From: Melastoma dodecandrum
Lineage: Eukaryota > Streptophyta > Magnoliopsida > Myrtales > Melastomataceae
Direction of reading: 5' to 3'
Assembly: GCA_029817715.1 (NCBI GenBank)
Contig: JARUPY010000210.1
Coordinates: 1-64,000 of the forward strand
Length of the DNA stretch: 64,000 bases
In this document: piece by piece, positions 30,789-39,883 of the stretch
How the letters are laid out: every line of letters starts with the position of its first letter
Numbering within the stretch: position 1 is the first letter of the stretch
Notes under the pieces: generated by a model
What the model was told of the DNA's origin: nothing
Database searches by the model: none
Seen by the model: the letters and a program-made list of their open reading frames with translations, nothing else
Translations under genes and position numbers: made by a program

Positions 30789-31259
30789 CTACGGCGAGTC
30801 GGGGTATTCCGGCGAGAACGACGGCTGGTAGTTCGACGGCGGACGCGACGGCGCCGGATCGAAGGAGAAGTTCTGTGGCAGCAGCTCGTTGGCGATGTCG
30901 ACGCGGCCGTTCGGCGTCGTCGAAAACTCAACGACGGGATAGCTGCGGCCCGGAACGTAGGGCTGGCCCGGCAGCGCATCGCGGCCGAAATCGTCCGGGC
31001 GCTGCGTCTGGATCGGCTGCTGGATGAACTGCCCCGTGTTGGCGGTGACGTACTTGTTGCCGGTGCCGGTGGGCGCGACCGGGCCGGGATCCAGCCAGCT
31101 GCGGCGGTTGACCGTCAGCGGGATCGAGTCCGAGACGTCCGCGTCGCCGAACGTGGCGACGACCTTGGCGCGGTGATGCTTGGGACGCGCGGACGCGTCG
31201 GCCGAGAAAGCCGACACCGCGCAAGCGGTCGCCAGCAGGCAAACGATGGTCTTGTTCAT
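30789..31259 (-). CDS. Secreted hypothetical protein, proline-rich
   Basis: Protein of 156 residues with a good signal peptide, NKTIVCLLATACAVSAFSADASA. A basic stretch (RPKHHRAK) follows, then a low-complexity, proline- and asparagine-rich tail with RRSWLDPGPVAPTGTGNKYV and PSRPPSNYQPSFSPEY. The ATG at 31259 is preceded by GGAGGGGACC. It resembles short periplasmic hypothetical proteins of Rhizobiales; function unknown. Confidence 0.75.
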   Translation of the reverse strand: MNKTIVCLLATACAVSAFSADASARPKHHRAKVVATFGDADVSDSIPLTVNRRSWLDPGPVAPTGTGNKYVTANTGQFIQQPIQTQRPDDFGRDALPGQPYVPGRSYPVVEFSTTPNGRVDIANELLPQNFSFDPAPSRPPSNYQPSFSPEYPDSP

Positions 31260-31576
31260 GATGGTCCCCTCCGTCGTCCGATCAACGAGCGGCGCCTGAC
31301 TTTAGTTCATGTCGCGGATTCGCCACCCAAAATTCGGGTTACCGCCAAATTTTCTCGGCCGGCGTGGCGCCTTTGTTGTCGGGCTCCGCCGCAGCTCGGC
31401 CGCCGCGCCTGATCCTGACCTCACGCGCCGGCCGCGGCAGACCGCAGAATGTGCCTTTGGGCTTGAGTCGGTCGCGACCGGCGCGCTAGGACGTCAAAAC
31501 AGCGTCAAGAATGTCTGAGTTGGCCCCCGCCGCGCCTCGGCGCGACACCGGCCGGCCGTGTCGGAGAACTGGTTCG
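31260..31576. other. Divergent promoter region upstream of asd
   Basis: About 317 bases between the secreted protein gene and asd, with no supported gene. An AT-richer patch near 31320-31360 is the likeliest promoter location. Confidence 0.5.
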
Positions 31577-32611
31577 ATGGGTTTCAAGGTCGCCGTCGTC
31601 GGCGCCACGGGCAACGTGGGCCGCGAGATGCTCGACATCCTGGCCGAGCGCCGCTTTCCGGCCGACGAGGTCGTCGCGCTTGCCTCGACCCGCTCGCTCG
31701 GCTCGGACGTGTCGTTCGGCGACAAGACGCTTAAGTGCAAGGCGCTCGAGCACTACGACTTCACCGGCACCGACATCTGCCTGATGTCGGCAGGAGGTGC
31801 TGTCTCGAAGGAATGGTCGCCGAAGATCGCCGCACAGGGCGCGGTCGTCATCGACAATTCCTCGACCTGGCGCATGGACCCCGACGTGCCGCTGGTCGTG
31901 CCGGAGGTCAACGCCGCCGCGCTCGACGGCTTCGCCAAGAAGAACATCATCGCCAACCCGAACTGCTCGACCGCGCAGCTCGTCGTCGCGCTGAAGCCGC
32001 TGCACGACAAGGCCGTCATCAAGCGCGTCGTGGTTTCGACCTACCAGTCGGTGTCCGGCGCCGGCAAGGAGGCGATGGACGAGCTCTTCGCGCAGACCCG
32101 CGCGATCTTCGTCTCCGACCCGGTCTCCTCGACCAAGTTCCCGAAGCGGATCGCCTTCAACGTCATCCCGGAGATCGACGTCTTCATGGAAGACGGCTTC
32201 ACCAAGGAAGAGTGGAAGATGGTCGTCGAGACCAAGAAGATCCTCGACCCGAAGATCAAGCTGACCGCGACCTGCGTCCGCGTGCCGGTCTTCGTGGGCC
32301 ATTCCGAATCGGTCAATATCGAGTTCGAGAACCCGATCTCGGCCGACGAGGCGCGCGACATCCTGCGCGAGGCGCCGGGTTGCCTGGTCATCGATAAGCG
32401 CGAGAAGGGCGGCTACATCACCCCGCACGAGGCGGCGGGCGAGGACGCGACCTACATCTCGCGCATCCGCACCGATCCGACGGTCGACAACGGCCTCGTG
32501 CTGTGGTGCGTGTCGGACAATCTGCGCAAGGGCGCGGCGCTGAACGCGATCCAGATCGCCGAGGCGCTGGTCAACCGCAAGCTGATCGCGCCGAAGCCGA
32601 AGGCGGCTTAG
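31577..32611 (+). CDS. asd: Aspartate-semialdehyde dehydrogenase
   Basis: NADPH-dependent enzyme of 344 residues at the branch to lysine/diaminopimelate, threonine and methionine. The N-terminal Rossmann motif is VVGATGNVGREML. The catalytic Cys is in NPNCSTAQLVVAL. Other family blocks are STYQSVSGAGKEAM, NVIPEIDVFMEDG, RVPVFVGHSESVNIEF and the C-terminal DNLRKGAALNAIQIAE. Everything is intact and in one frame. The ATG at 31577 sits just before the Rossmann strand; an upstream frame extension has no family support. Confidence 0.96.
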   Translation: MGFKVAVVGATGNVGREMLDILAERRFPADEVVALASTRSLGSDVSFGDKTLKCKALEHYDFTGTDICLMSAGGAVSKEWSPKIAAQGAVVIDNSSTWRMDPDVPLVVPEVNAAALDGFAKKNIIANPNCSTAQLVVALKPLHDKAVIKRVVVSTYQSVSGAGKEAMDELFAQTRAIFVSDPVSSTKFPKRIAFNVIPEIDVFMEDGFTKEEWKMVVETKKILDPKIKLTATCVRVPVFVGHSESVNIEFENPISADEARDILREAPGCLVIDKREKGGYITPHEAAGEDATYISRIRTDPTVDNGLVLWCVSDNLRKGAALNAIQIAEALVNRKLIAPKPKAA

Positions 32612-32644
32612 GGCGCCCCCTTCTTCGGCGTCGGCGAGCCTTCT

Positions 32645-34165
32645 TCACTGCGTTAGCCGTGCGACCTGCAACGCCTGGAAGAACATGGTCTGCATGGCTT
32701 GGTTGATCGCCTGTTGCGAGCTGGCGGTGAAAAAGAAGCCCGGCGAGGCGCATGATTGCAGGGCCGGCGGAACTTGGTTGACGGGCGGCGTTTGCAGACC
32801 GTCCTGGCTGCCGGTCACGAGCTGATTGACGATGCCATCCTCATCGCCGGCAAAGTTGTAGTTCGGATTGGCTATCGGAACGTACGGAATGTACAGGATC
32901 GCAACCGTGAAGCCGTAGCTTGCTGCCGTGCTGCAGAAATTGGCAAAGCTCGAGCCCGGGATCTGCGGCTGTGATCCGGTCCAGTTGCCATTCGACCCAG
33001 TATACACCTGATTGTTGTCGACGCCATCGGTGACCAGGAAGATGAACCCCTTCGGAGTTAGCGCGGTCAGACCGTTACCGACTTTACCGGCAGTAATCGG
33101 CGTCTTGATATAGTGCGTCATATCGTTGAGAAAATACTCGAAATGCGTGCCGCCGCTACCGATTGCCGTGCCGTTGCTCGAGGTTGGCGGATTGTTGCTC
33201 CAACCCTGATCGAGATATGTGGAACCGAGGCTTTGCGACACCTTAGTCGCTTGAGCGAAGTTCGCGCTAAGTGGCGCCGCATCTATGGCGTGGACGATGT
33301 ATGGGTAGAGTCCAATTCGGAATTCATTTGCGATGCCGGACTGCTGTTCCGTAGCAGTCGCTGTGCTAAGCAGCGAAGAGACCGCCTGTCCGACTGTGTC
33401 GACCCGGAGCGGTATTGGGGGGTTCACCGGTATAGAAGGATTCTGCCCCTCAGCAGTCGCGTAGCCAGAATTGCCGGGATAATGGCAAGCAAAGACACAG
33501 CCGCCCGGATATGAGCCGCGGTTGTCCGGGTTGACCTTCGCCAATGCATTCTGACCATCAGTTGTCGTCGGTATACCCATCGAGCCGGACACGTCGAGCA
33601 TGACGTAAAAATCGATATACTGCCCCATCGTAAGGCTCGAAGCCGAACTCCCCTTAATGTTGAAGGTTGGGGTTTTGAACAATTGTCCGAAATGATTTTG
33701 TGTCGCGGTGGTGTAGTAGACTGTACTCGTAAACGTCGACAGGGTCTGCGAGAGATAAATGCAGACCGTTCCTTGCGCGCACGTATTGGTGGACGGTGCC
33801 GCATTGGTGGATGTCACCGGGGTCGGGATGGTGGCGAACGGCAGGTTGCCCATGTTGACGTTGAAGGAGCGCGTCGCCTGGTTCAGGCCCGCGGCTAACG
33901 CGTCCGCGGTCAGGTTGATATCGTTCGGGTTGGCGGTCACGTAGCTCTTCGCGGCTGATACCGCCGCGATGGCCGCGGTATCGGCCGCGTTGTCGAGCTT
34001 GCTCTTGTCGGTCAACGCGACGCCGTAGTCGGTCCCGAGGCCAACGAGCCCGACCATCGGGATCATCGCGAAGGCGACTAGGATGGCGACGTTGCCACGC
34101 TTGTCGACCGCATAGGATCGGAACAGGCGCACAATTTTGCCGAAGCTCAAGAATAACCCGGGCAT
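32645..34165 (-). CDS. TadG-like protein with von Willebrand A domain
   Basis: Protein of 506 residues. A positively charged start is followed by one N-terminal membrane helix within a Tad-type pseudopilin segment, KRGNVAILVAFAMIPMVGLV, then DYGVALTDKSKLDNAADTAA, the typical TadG start. The vWA domain begins near residue 190 with the metal site DVSGSMG and includes FIFLVTDGVDNNQ. Much of the rest is asparagine- and serine-rich, as expected for a surface-exposed protein. Last of three tad-like genes transcribed together; its start at 34165 overlaps the end of the middle gene by 19 bases. Likely helps anchor or assemble Flp-type pili, whose pilin and motor genes are not in this window. Confidence 0.85.
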   Translation of the reverse strand: MPGLFLSFGKIVRLFRSYAVDKRGNVAILVAFAMIPMVGLVGLGTDYGVALTDKSKLDNAADTAAIAAVSAAKSYVTANPNDINLTADALAAGLNQATRSFNVNMGNLPFATIPTPVTSTNAAPSTNTCAQGTVCIYLSQTLSTFTSTVYYTTATQNHFGQLFKTPTFNIKGSSASSLTMGQYIDFYVMLDVSGSMGIPTTTDGQNALAKVNPDNRGSYPGGCVFACHYPGNSGYATAEGQNPSIPVNPPIPLRVDTVGQAVSSLLSTATATEQQSGIANEFRIGLYPYIVHAIDAAPLSANFAQATKVSQSLGSTYLDQGWSNNPPTSSNGTAIGSGGTHFEYFLNDMTHYIKTPITAGKVGNGLTALTPKGFIFLVTDGVDNNQVYTGSNGNWTGSQPQIPGSSFANFCSTAASYGFTVAILYIPYVPIANPNYNFAGDEDGIVNQLVTGSQDGLQTPPVNQVPPALQSCASPGFFFTASSQQAINQAMQTMFFQALQVARLTQ

Positions 34166-34881
34166 AGTGTCGCGATCCCGTCGTTGTTTGTGGTGTCGAA
34201 GTCGATGAGCGTGGCGTAGCGCGGCCTTACGTAGACCGAGCGGGCGATGGTCAGTGTCGGCATGAGATTTCCGGCGAAGACCGGATGGAACGTGAAGACG
34301 ATGTCGATGACCACAACTGAACCAGCGCCGTAGATGGACCGGGGAAGATAGAGCTTGTTCGGCGACGACGTATCGTTCTGCGGTAGTTGATAAGGCGGCT
34401 GTCCCGCTGTAGTGCCGCAAGCGCGATAGTTGTTGCCCGTGGTTCCATTGCTCGTCCAAACGACGTTGGCGTTGTAGCAAGAACTCTGGTCGCCGTTTAC
34501 GGGGCAGGTCTTGCCGTTGATGCTGGTGAACTGCACGCTTGAAAAATCAATGTAGATGTCCTGCCACCAGGCCACGCCTTGCCGGCTTGCATCGGACATC
34601 AGGTAGGGAAACACGACCAGCCCCGAATCGTAGGCGAAATGGAGATCCTGAGCGTTGACGTAAGCGGTCGATGCGCCCGGTGACGGCGCAGCCTGGGAGA
34701 TCATTTCGCTGATCGATGTTGCAAGCAACTCCACCCTGCGCACGCAATTCACGTACGCGACGACTTGCACGCCGAGTATGAGCAGTATGACGAGGACCGG
34801 CATGAGGAAGGCGAACTCGATCGCAACCGCTCCTCTGGCCGAGCAAGTAAATCGCGTGAGGAGCGCAGGCGGGCGCCTCAT
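34147..34881 (-). CDS. TadE-like pseudopilin (middle gene)
   Basis: Protein of 244 residues with a TadE-type N-terminus: CSARGAVAIEFAFLMPVLVILLIL, in which a short basic leader precedes G-x-A-x-x-E-F-A. The Glu five residues into the mature helix is the classical pilin position. A long non-repetitive domain follows, with cysteines in KTCPVNGDQSSCYN and ACGTTAGQ that could form disulfides. The ATG at 34881 overlaps the stop of the upstream gene as ATGA. Confidence 0.82.
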   Translation of the reverse strand: MRRPPALLTRFTCSARGAVAIEFAFLMPVLVILLILGVQVVAYVNCVRRVELLATSISEMISQAAPSPGASTAYVNAQDLHFAYDSGLVVFPYLMSDASRQGVAWWQDIYIDFSSVQFTSINGKTCPVNGDQSSCYNANVVWTSNGTTGNNYRACGTTAGQPPYQLPQNDTSSPNKLYLPRSIYGAGSVVVIDIVFTFHPVFAGNLMPTLTIARSVYVRPRYATLIDFDTTNNDGIATLCPGYS

Positions 34882-35537
34882 TGGTACTGCTCGTTGCGGA
34901 AGGCGGCCGTCGATACGACGAGATAAGCCGCAGAGCCCTGGTAGGTGGCACCGCCAAAGAATTTCGAAAGCAGGCCGGGGATGAAGGTAATGGGATAAAT
35001 TACCTGGACATATTCGTAGCTGCCTGCTGTTCCGGGGGAGAACTGGGCCGAGCTGTTGGACAGCGCAGGGATGATCAGCCCACTCTGATTCGCCGTGACA
35101 TATGAGTAATAGCCACCCGGCTGGGCTGCCTCTGTCGCGGTCTGCACATTTACGATAACGTTGCTGCAGGTGAAGGCGAGAGGCAGATACGAGCAGACAA
35201 GCGACTGGAAGCTCGCTTGAGAGATATTGTTTTTCTGCACCGCGCCGACCATGATCTGCCGCGAGGCTTTGCTCGTTGCGTAATCCAGCGCCTGATTGAA
35301 ATAGAGAACGACTGCGACGAGCATGATAAACAGGATCGTCGAGATCAGGACTGTCGCAAGGAGCGCGAACTCGACTGCGGTCGAGCCGCGCCTGCAACCG
35401 GCTAGGTCCTTTGCGCACGCGACGATACCGCTGAACAGCGGCAACGTGTTTGGCAGCGCCAAGCAAGGGCGACTGAAGTTAGGCAACGCGAAGACCTTTG
35501 AGTATTTCGGCTGCCGTGAGGCGCTCGAAGTACCCAT
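34878..35537 (-). CDS. TadE/TadG-like pseudopilin (first gene)
   Basis: Protein of 219 residues. A basic leader precedes CRRGSTAVEFALLATVLISTILF, a TadE-type helix with the conserved Glu, then helix continuation MLVAVVLYFNQALDYATSKA. The exported part carries a cysteine pair (VCSYLPLAFTCSN) and ends in VVSTAAFRNEQYQ. First gene of the three-gene tad-like operon. The ATG at 35537 is the longest start; an internal start nearer the helix is possible. Confidence 0.78.
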   Translation of the reverse strand: MGTSSASRQPKYSKVFALPNFSRPCLALPNTLPLFSGIVACAKDLAGCRRGSTAVEFALLATVLISTILFIMLVAVVLYFNQALDYATSKASRQIMVGAVQKNNISQASFQSLVCSYLPLAFTCSNVIVNVQTATEAAQPGGYYSYVTANQSGLIIPALSNSSAQFSPGTAGSYEYVQVIYPITFIPGLLSKFFGGATYQGSAAYLVVSTAAFRNEQYQ

Positions 35538-35615
35538 AAGCTAATCGCGCGACCTTAAAATTAGCCTAACCCTAGGTCATCGGTCCATTTATTCTGCGTG
35601 CCTGTAGCGACGTGT

Positions 35616-36125
35616 CTAGCCCGGCGATGCGTCCCGCGACTTCATGAAGCGCTCGAAGTCCTCGCGGTCCTTGGCGTGCAGGAGTTCGTCGCGGTACGCG
35701 GCGAACTCGCGCTCGGCGGCGCGCAGCTTGTTGCGCTCGGCCTCGATGCGCTGCAGCTCGGTCTGGCGCCAGGCGTCGAAGGCCAGGTTGCCCGAGGAGC
35801 GCGACGCGAAAGGCACCGGAAGGCTTGCGCCCGTGAGGAGCCGGCGCGCCGCGCGGACCAGCATGTCCCAGCGGTCTGCAGCGAAGGCCAGCACGCTGCC
35901 GTCGTAGTCGCTGGCCTGATGCCACAGCTTGAGCGCGATGAAGGCGACGCCGACCTGCCAGCTCAGGAGGAAGGTGCCGATCGTGAGGGCGACGTCGAGG
36001 GCGGTCCACCGACCGGCGGTCTTCGGGTTCACCTGCTCGTCGCGCCGGACCTCCGCCCAGCCGCCGCGGCACCAGCCGCCCTGATTCCAGCCAGCCTGAC
36101 GCGTGGCACTGCCCCAGCCACCCAT
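35616..36125 (-). CDS. DUF2852 family membrane protein
   Basis: Protein of 169 residues. A Trp/Gly-rich N-terminus ([15 protein letters not shown]) is followed by one or two membrane helices around [21 protein letters not shown] long charged coiled-coil tail includes [20 protein letters not shown] and [15 protein letters not shown], matching DUF2852 of Rhizobiales. The ATG is at 36125. It is divergent from etfBA, about 240 bases away. Function unknown. Confidence 0.8.
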   Translation of the reverse strand: MGGWGSATRQAGWNQGGWCRGGWAEVRRDEQVNPKTAGRWTALDVALTIGTFLLSWQVGVAFIALKLWHQASDYDGSVLAFAADRWDMLVRAARRLLTGASLPVPFASRSSGNLAFDAWRQTELQRIEAERNKLRAAEREFAAYRDELLHAKDREDFERFMKSRDASPG

Positions 36126-36366
36126 GACAATCTCCCTTTTGGACGACAGCGTAGACGCCGCCGCGCCCCATGAGATCATGGCGGCGCGGCCGTTCCGCAA
36201 GATGGAAGAAGGCGAAGCCGGCACGCCAAACGTGCACGAGCCTCCGCCGCCCGGCCGCGTTGACTCGCCGGTATGGCGCAATTACGAAGCGCTCGTGACG
36301 GACGCGCGGCGCTTCGTCGAGGAAATCCGAACCGCCGCCTTGCTCCGAACGAATGGAGAAAGCTCC

Positions 36367-37116
36367 TTGAAAATCCTCGTGCCCGTGAAACGGGTCGTCG
36401 ACTACAACGTCAAGATCAGGGTCAAGCCCGACGGGTCGGGCGTCGAACTCGCCGGCGTCAAGATGTCGATGAACCCCTTCGACGAGATCGCCGTCGAAGA
36501 AGCCCTCCGCCTCAAGGAAGCCGGCAAGGCCACCGAGGTGATCGCCGTGTCGATCGGCCCGCAGCAGGCGCAGGAAACGATCCGCAACGCGCTCGCGATG
36601 GGCGCCGACCGCGGGATCCTCGTCAAGACCGACGAGATCGTCGAGCCGCTCGCCGTCGCCAAGATCCTGAAGAGCATCGTCGACCAGGAGCAGCCGCAGC
36701 TGGTGATCCTCGGCAAGCAGGCGATCGACGACGACGCGAACCAGACCGGCCAGATGCTCGCCGCCCTGCTCGGCTGGGGCCAGGGCACGTTCGCCTCCAA
36801 GGTCGCGATCGACGGCGAGAGCGTCGATGTGACGCGCGAAGTCGACGGCGGGATGCAGACGGTTTCGCTGAAGCTGCCGGCCATCGTCACAACCGATCTC
36901 CGCCTCAACGAGCCGCGCTACGCGTCGCTGCCCAACATCATGAAGGCGAAGAAGAAGCCGATCGCCGAGCAGACGGCGGCCGACCACGGCGTCGACCTGA
37001 CGCCGCGCCTTGCCATCCTCAAGACCAGCGAGCCGCCGACGCGCTCGGCCGGCGTCAAGGTGACGGACGTGCCAGAGCTCGTGTCGAAGCTCGACGCCGC
37101 GGGAGTGCTGTCATGA
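36367..37116 (+). CDS. etfB: Electron transfer flavoprotein beta subunit
   Basis: Soluble subunit of 249 residues. It starts at a TTG (36367) with [18 protein letters not shown], supported by a GGAG eight bases upstream. Family blocks are [39 protein letters not shown] and [20 protein letters not shown], ending with a region that holds AMP. With EtfA it carries electrons from acyl-CoA and other dehydrogenases to ETF:ubiquinone oxidoreductase. It overlaps etfA by four bases (ATGA), so the subunits are translated together. Confidence 0.95.
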   Translation: MKILVPVKRVVDYNVKIRVKPDGSGVELAGVKMSMNPFDEIAVEEALRLKEAGKATEVIAVSIGPQQAQETIRNALAMGADRGILVKTDEIVEPLAVAKILKSIVDQEQPQLVILGKQAIDDDANQTGQMLAALLGWGQGTFASKVAIDGESVDVTREVDGGMQTVSLKLPAIVTTDLRLNEPRYASLPNIMKAKKKPIAEQTAADHGVDLTPRLAILKTSEPPTRSAGVKVTDVPELVSKLDAAGVLS

Positions 37117-38063
37117 CCATCCTCGTCCTTGCCGATGTCGGCGGCGGCAAGCTTGGCGACGCCACCGGAAAGGCACTCACGGCCGCGATCGCCATGGGCG
37201 GCCCCGTTCATGTCCTCGTTGCCGGAGACGGCGTCGGCGATGCCGCCAAGCAGGCCGCCGCGCTCGAGGGCGTGGAGAAGGTGTTGACCGCCGATGCGGC
37301 CGTCTACGGCAATGCGCTGGCCGAGCCGCTCGCCGCCCTGCTGGTCTCGCTCGCCAAAGACTATGACGCGATCGTCGCACCGTCGACGGCCGCAACCAAG
37401 AACGCCATGCCGCGCGCCGCCGCGCTCCTCGACGTGATGCAGATCTCCGACATATCGAAGGTGGTCTCGGCCGACACGTTCGAGCGGCCGATCTATGCCG
37501 GCAACGCGATCCAAACCGTGCAATCCAAGGACCCGAAGAAGCTCGTCACCGTGCGTGCCGCCTCCTTCAAGGCGACCGGCACCGGCGGCGCCGAGGCGCC
37601 CATCGAGGCCGTGTCGGCCGGCGTCGAGGACGCTGGCGTCTCGGCCTTCAAGTCGGACGAGATCGCGAAGTCCGAGCGCCCCGAGCTGACCGGCGCCAAG
37701 ATCGTCGTCTCAGGCGGCCGCGCGGTCGCCAATGCCGACAACTTCCAGAGCGTCATCGTGCCTCTGGCCGATACGCTGCACGCCGCCGTCGGCGCCTCGC
37801 GCGCCGCGGTCGACGCCGGATACGCACCGAACGACTGGCAGGTGGGCCAGACGGGCAAGATCGTCGCCCCGGAGCTCTACGTCGCCGTCGGCATTTCAGG
37901 TGCCATTCAGCATCTCGCCGGTATGAAGGACTCGAAGATCATCGTCGCGATCAACAAGGACGAGGAGGCGCCGATCTTCCAGGTCGCCGACTACGGCCTT
38001 GTCGGTGACCTGTTCAAGGTCGTGCCGGAGCTCACAGAGGCGCTTGCCAAGAAAGGCGGCTAG
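37113..38063 (+). CDS. etfA: Electron transfer flavoprotein alpha subunit
   Basis: FAD-binding subunit of 316 residues, intact. The N-terminal half starts [19 protein letters not shown]. The C-terminal FAD domain has [61 protein letters not shown] and [20 protein letters not shown], all FAD-contacting blocks. Start coupled to etfB. The beta-oxidation-type dehydrogenase that follows fits its role in fatty acid or polyhydroxybutyrate metabolism. Confidence 0.96.
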   Translation: MTILVLADVGGGKLGDATGKALTAAIAMGGPVHVLVAGDGVGDAAKQAAALEGVEKVLTADAAVYGNALAEPLAALLVSLAKDYDAIVAPSTAATKNAMPRAAALLDVMQISDISKVVSADTFERPIYAGNAIQTVQSKDPKKLVTVRAASFKATGTGGAEAPIEAVSAGVEDAGVSAFKSDEIAKSERPELTGAKIVVSGGRAVANADNFQSVIVPLADTLHAAVGASRAAVDAGYAPNDWQVGQTGKIVAPELYVAVGISGAIQHLAGMKDSKIIVAINKDEEAPIFQVADYGLVGDLFKVVPELTEALAKKGG

Positions 38064-38133
38064 GCGTCTTGTGGCGGTGCGGCGACAATGACGGCGCGCG
38101 AAGCGCCGCGAGGCCCAGACAGGTTTCTCCGTG

Positions 38134-39009
38134 ATGGATATTGCTAAGATCGGTGTGATTGGGGCCGGCCAGATGGGGACCGGCATCGCGCAGGTCTGCG
38201 GTCTGGCGGGCATCGACGTGTTGCTGAACGACGTCACCCCGACGAAGACGCAGGCCGGCGTCGACTGGATCAAGGGCAGCTTCGGCCGCCTCGTCGACAA
38301 GGGCCATGTCGAGGCCGGCGCCGTCGAGGGCGCGCTCGGACGCATCAAGGCCGCTCCCGACCTCGCCGACTTCGGCGACTGCGATCTGGTGATCGAGGCC
38401 GCCTCGGAGAACGAGGAGGTCAAGCGGCGCATCTTCGCGATGGTGTGCCCGCACCTGAAGCCGGAGGCGATGCTCGCCTCGAACACCTCGTCGATCTCGA
38501 TCACCCGCCTCGCCTCGGCCACCGACCGGCCGGAACGGTTCATCGGCATCCACTTCATGAACCCGGCGATCAAGATGCAGCTCGTCGAGCTCATCCGCGG
38601 CATCGCCACCGAGGACGTGACCTACGAGACGGCGAAGGGCCTGATCGCCCGGCTCGGCAAGATCTCGACGGTGTCGGAGGATTTCCCGGCCTTCATCGTG
38701 AACCGCATCCTGCTGCCGATGATCAACGAGGCGATCTACACGCTGTACGAGGGCGTCGGCTCGGTCGAGGCGATCGACACCGCGATGAAGCTCGGTGCCA
38801 ACCACCCGATGGGTCCGCTGCAGCTCGCCGACTTCATCGGCCTCGACACGGTGCTCTCGGTCATGCAGGTGCTGCACGAGGGCCTCGCCGACCCGAAGTA
38901 CCGACCCTGCCCGCTTCTTGTGAAGTACGTCGAGGCCGGTTGGCTCGGCAAGAAGACGCAGCGCGGCTTCTACGACTACCGCTCGGGCACGCCGATCCCG
39001 ACCCGCTGA
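38134..39009 (+). CDS. hbd: 3-hydroxybutyryl-CoA dehydrogenase
   Basis: NAD(P)-dependent enzyme of 291 residues that interconverts acetoacetyl-CoA and 3-hydroxybutyryl-CoA. The N-terminal Rossmann fold has IGVIGAGQMGTGIAQVCG. The catalytic His is in FIGIHFMNPAIKMQLVE, and the C-terminal helical domain carries FPAFIVNRILLPMINEAI, HPMGPLQLADFIGLDTVL and KTQRGFYDY. A GTG immediately before the ATG at 38134 is an alternative start. It lies 70 bases after etfA and is probably in the same transcription unit. Confidence 0.94.
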   Translation: MDIAKIGVIGAGQMGTGIAQVCGLAGIDVLLNDVTPTKTQAGVDWIKGSFGRLVDKGHVEAGAVEGALGRIKAAPDLADFGDCDLVIEAASENEEVKRRIFAMVCPHLKPEAMLASNTSSISITRLASATDRPERFIGIHFMNPAIKMQLVELIRGIATEDVTYETAKGLIARLGKISTVSEDFPAFIVNRILLPMINEAIYTLYEGVGSVEAIDTAMKLGANHPMGPLQLADFIGLDTVLSVMQVLHEGLADPKYRPCPLLVKYVEAGWLGKKTQRGFYDYRSGTPIPTR

Positions 39010-39418
39010 GCCGCGCCTCCCTGCTCTCTCTTGAGCACGCTCTCCGATCAAGGTTCGCGCGCGGGTCTTGCGATCATGGTTGGTGCCGTTAGGCGCGCGC
39101 CACGATCGCGGCGGGCAACCGTCGACGCGCTTCGCCTTGATCTTCCGCAGTGTCCCCATCGACAGACCCGCCCATCGACGGATAGCCCGGCGCTTGACCG
39201 GAAATCGTTCTCGACCGAGAGTTACGATATCCACCGCGCAAATAAATAGCGCCCTTTGTAAATGCTTGTATCGCCCGCCATGTGGGCTGTTCCGCTTGTT
39301 TGATGTTCAAAGTATCGAAAAACAGCAACGCTCGCCGCTTTGACTGAAGGAAGATTCACGTCAATCGCAGGCGTTCGCGCCAAGGCGGCGACGAATGCTT
39401 GTTTACCGGGAGGATTTC
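39010..39418. other. Intergenic stretch before the globin gene
   Basis: About 410 bases between hbd and the truncated hemoglobin gene. Overlapping short frames on both strands have no recognisable content. The part near 39235-39320 is AT-richer and could be the globin promoter. No hairpin worth naming was seen. Confidence 0.5.
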
Positions 39419-39841
39419 ATGACCGAAGAGAAGAGCTTGTACGAGCGGCTCGGTGGGTACATCCCGATCGCCGCGACGGCCGACGATCTGACGGATCGGC
39501 TCTATGTCAACGAAACGCTGAACAGCAACCCGGCGATCAAGGCCTTCCACGACAAGCACGAGAAAGCCGGCTTCAAGTACATCCTGACCAACTGGGTCGT
39601 GCAAGCGACCGGCGGCCCGCAGGTCTACCAGGGCAGACCCATGGGCGACGCGCATTCGCATCTCGGCATCACCGAGCGCGAGTTCGACATCGTCATGACG
39701 GAGTGCCGGACGACCTTCTACAAGTTCAACGTCCCCGAAAAAGAGCTCGAGGAGCTGATGGCCTTGCTCTGGAGCTACAAGGACGAGGTCATCAAAGGCA
39801 TGTCGCACGCCAAGGATCCGGCGCAGCGCACGGCGGCCTGA
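39419..39841 (+). CDS. Group 1 truncated hemoglobin
   Basis: Small heme protein of 140 residues. It begins TEEKSLYERLGGYIPIAATA, the usual trHb start. The middle has KYILTNWVVQATGGPQVYQG and the proximal-His region GDAHSHLGITEREFDIV. The protein continues with FNVPEKELEELMALLWSYKD. The ATG at 39419 follows GGGAGGATTTC, a good ribosome-binding site. Relatives bind O2 and NO and often detoxify NO. It is a single gene. Confidence 0.88.
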   Translation: MTEEKSLYERLGGYIPIAATADDLTDRLYVNETLNSNPAIKAFHDKHEKAGFKYILTNWVVQATGGPQVYQGRPMGDAHSHLGITEREFDIVMTECRTTFYKFNVPEKELEELMALLWSYKDEVIKGMSHAKDPAQRTAA

Positions 39842-39883
39842 CCAGACCGACCTTCGCGTCGGCGCGCACGCCTCGGCGGATGG

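Noticed and set aside
31505..32428. Minus-strand open frame opposite asd
   Set aside because: Antisense shadow of asd, with no motif of its own.
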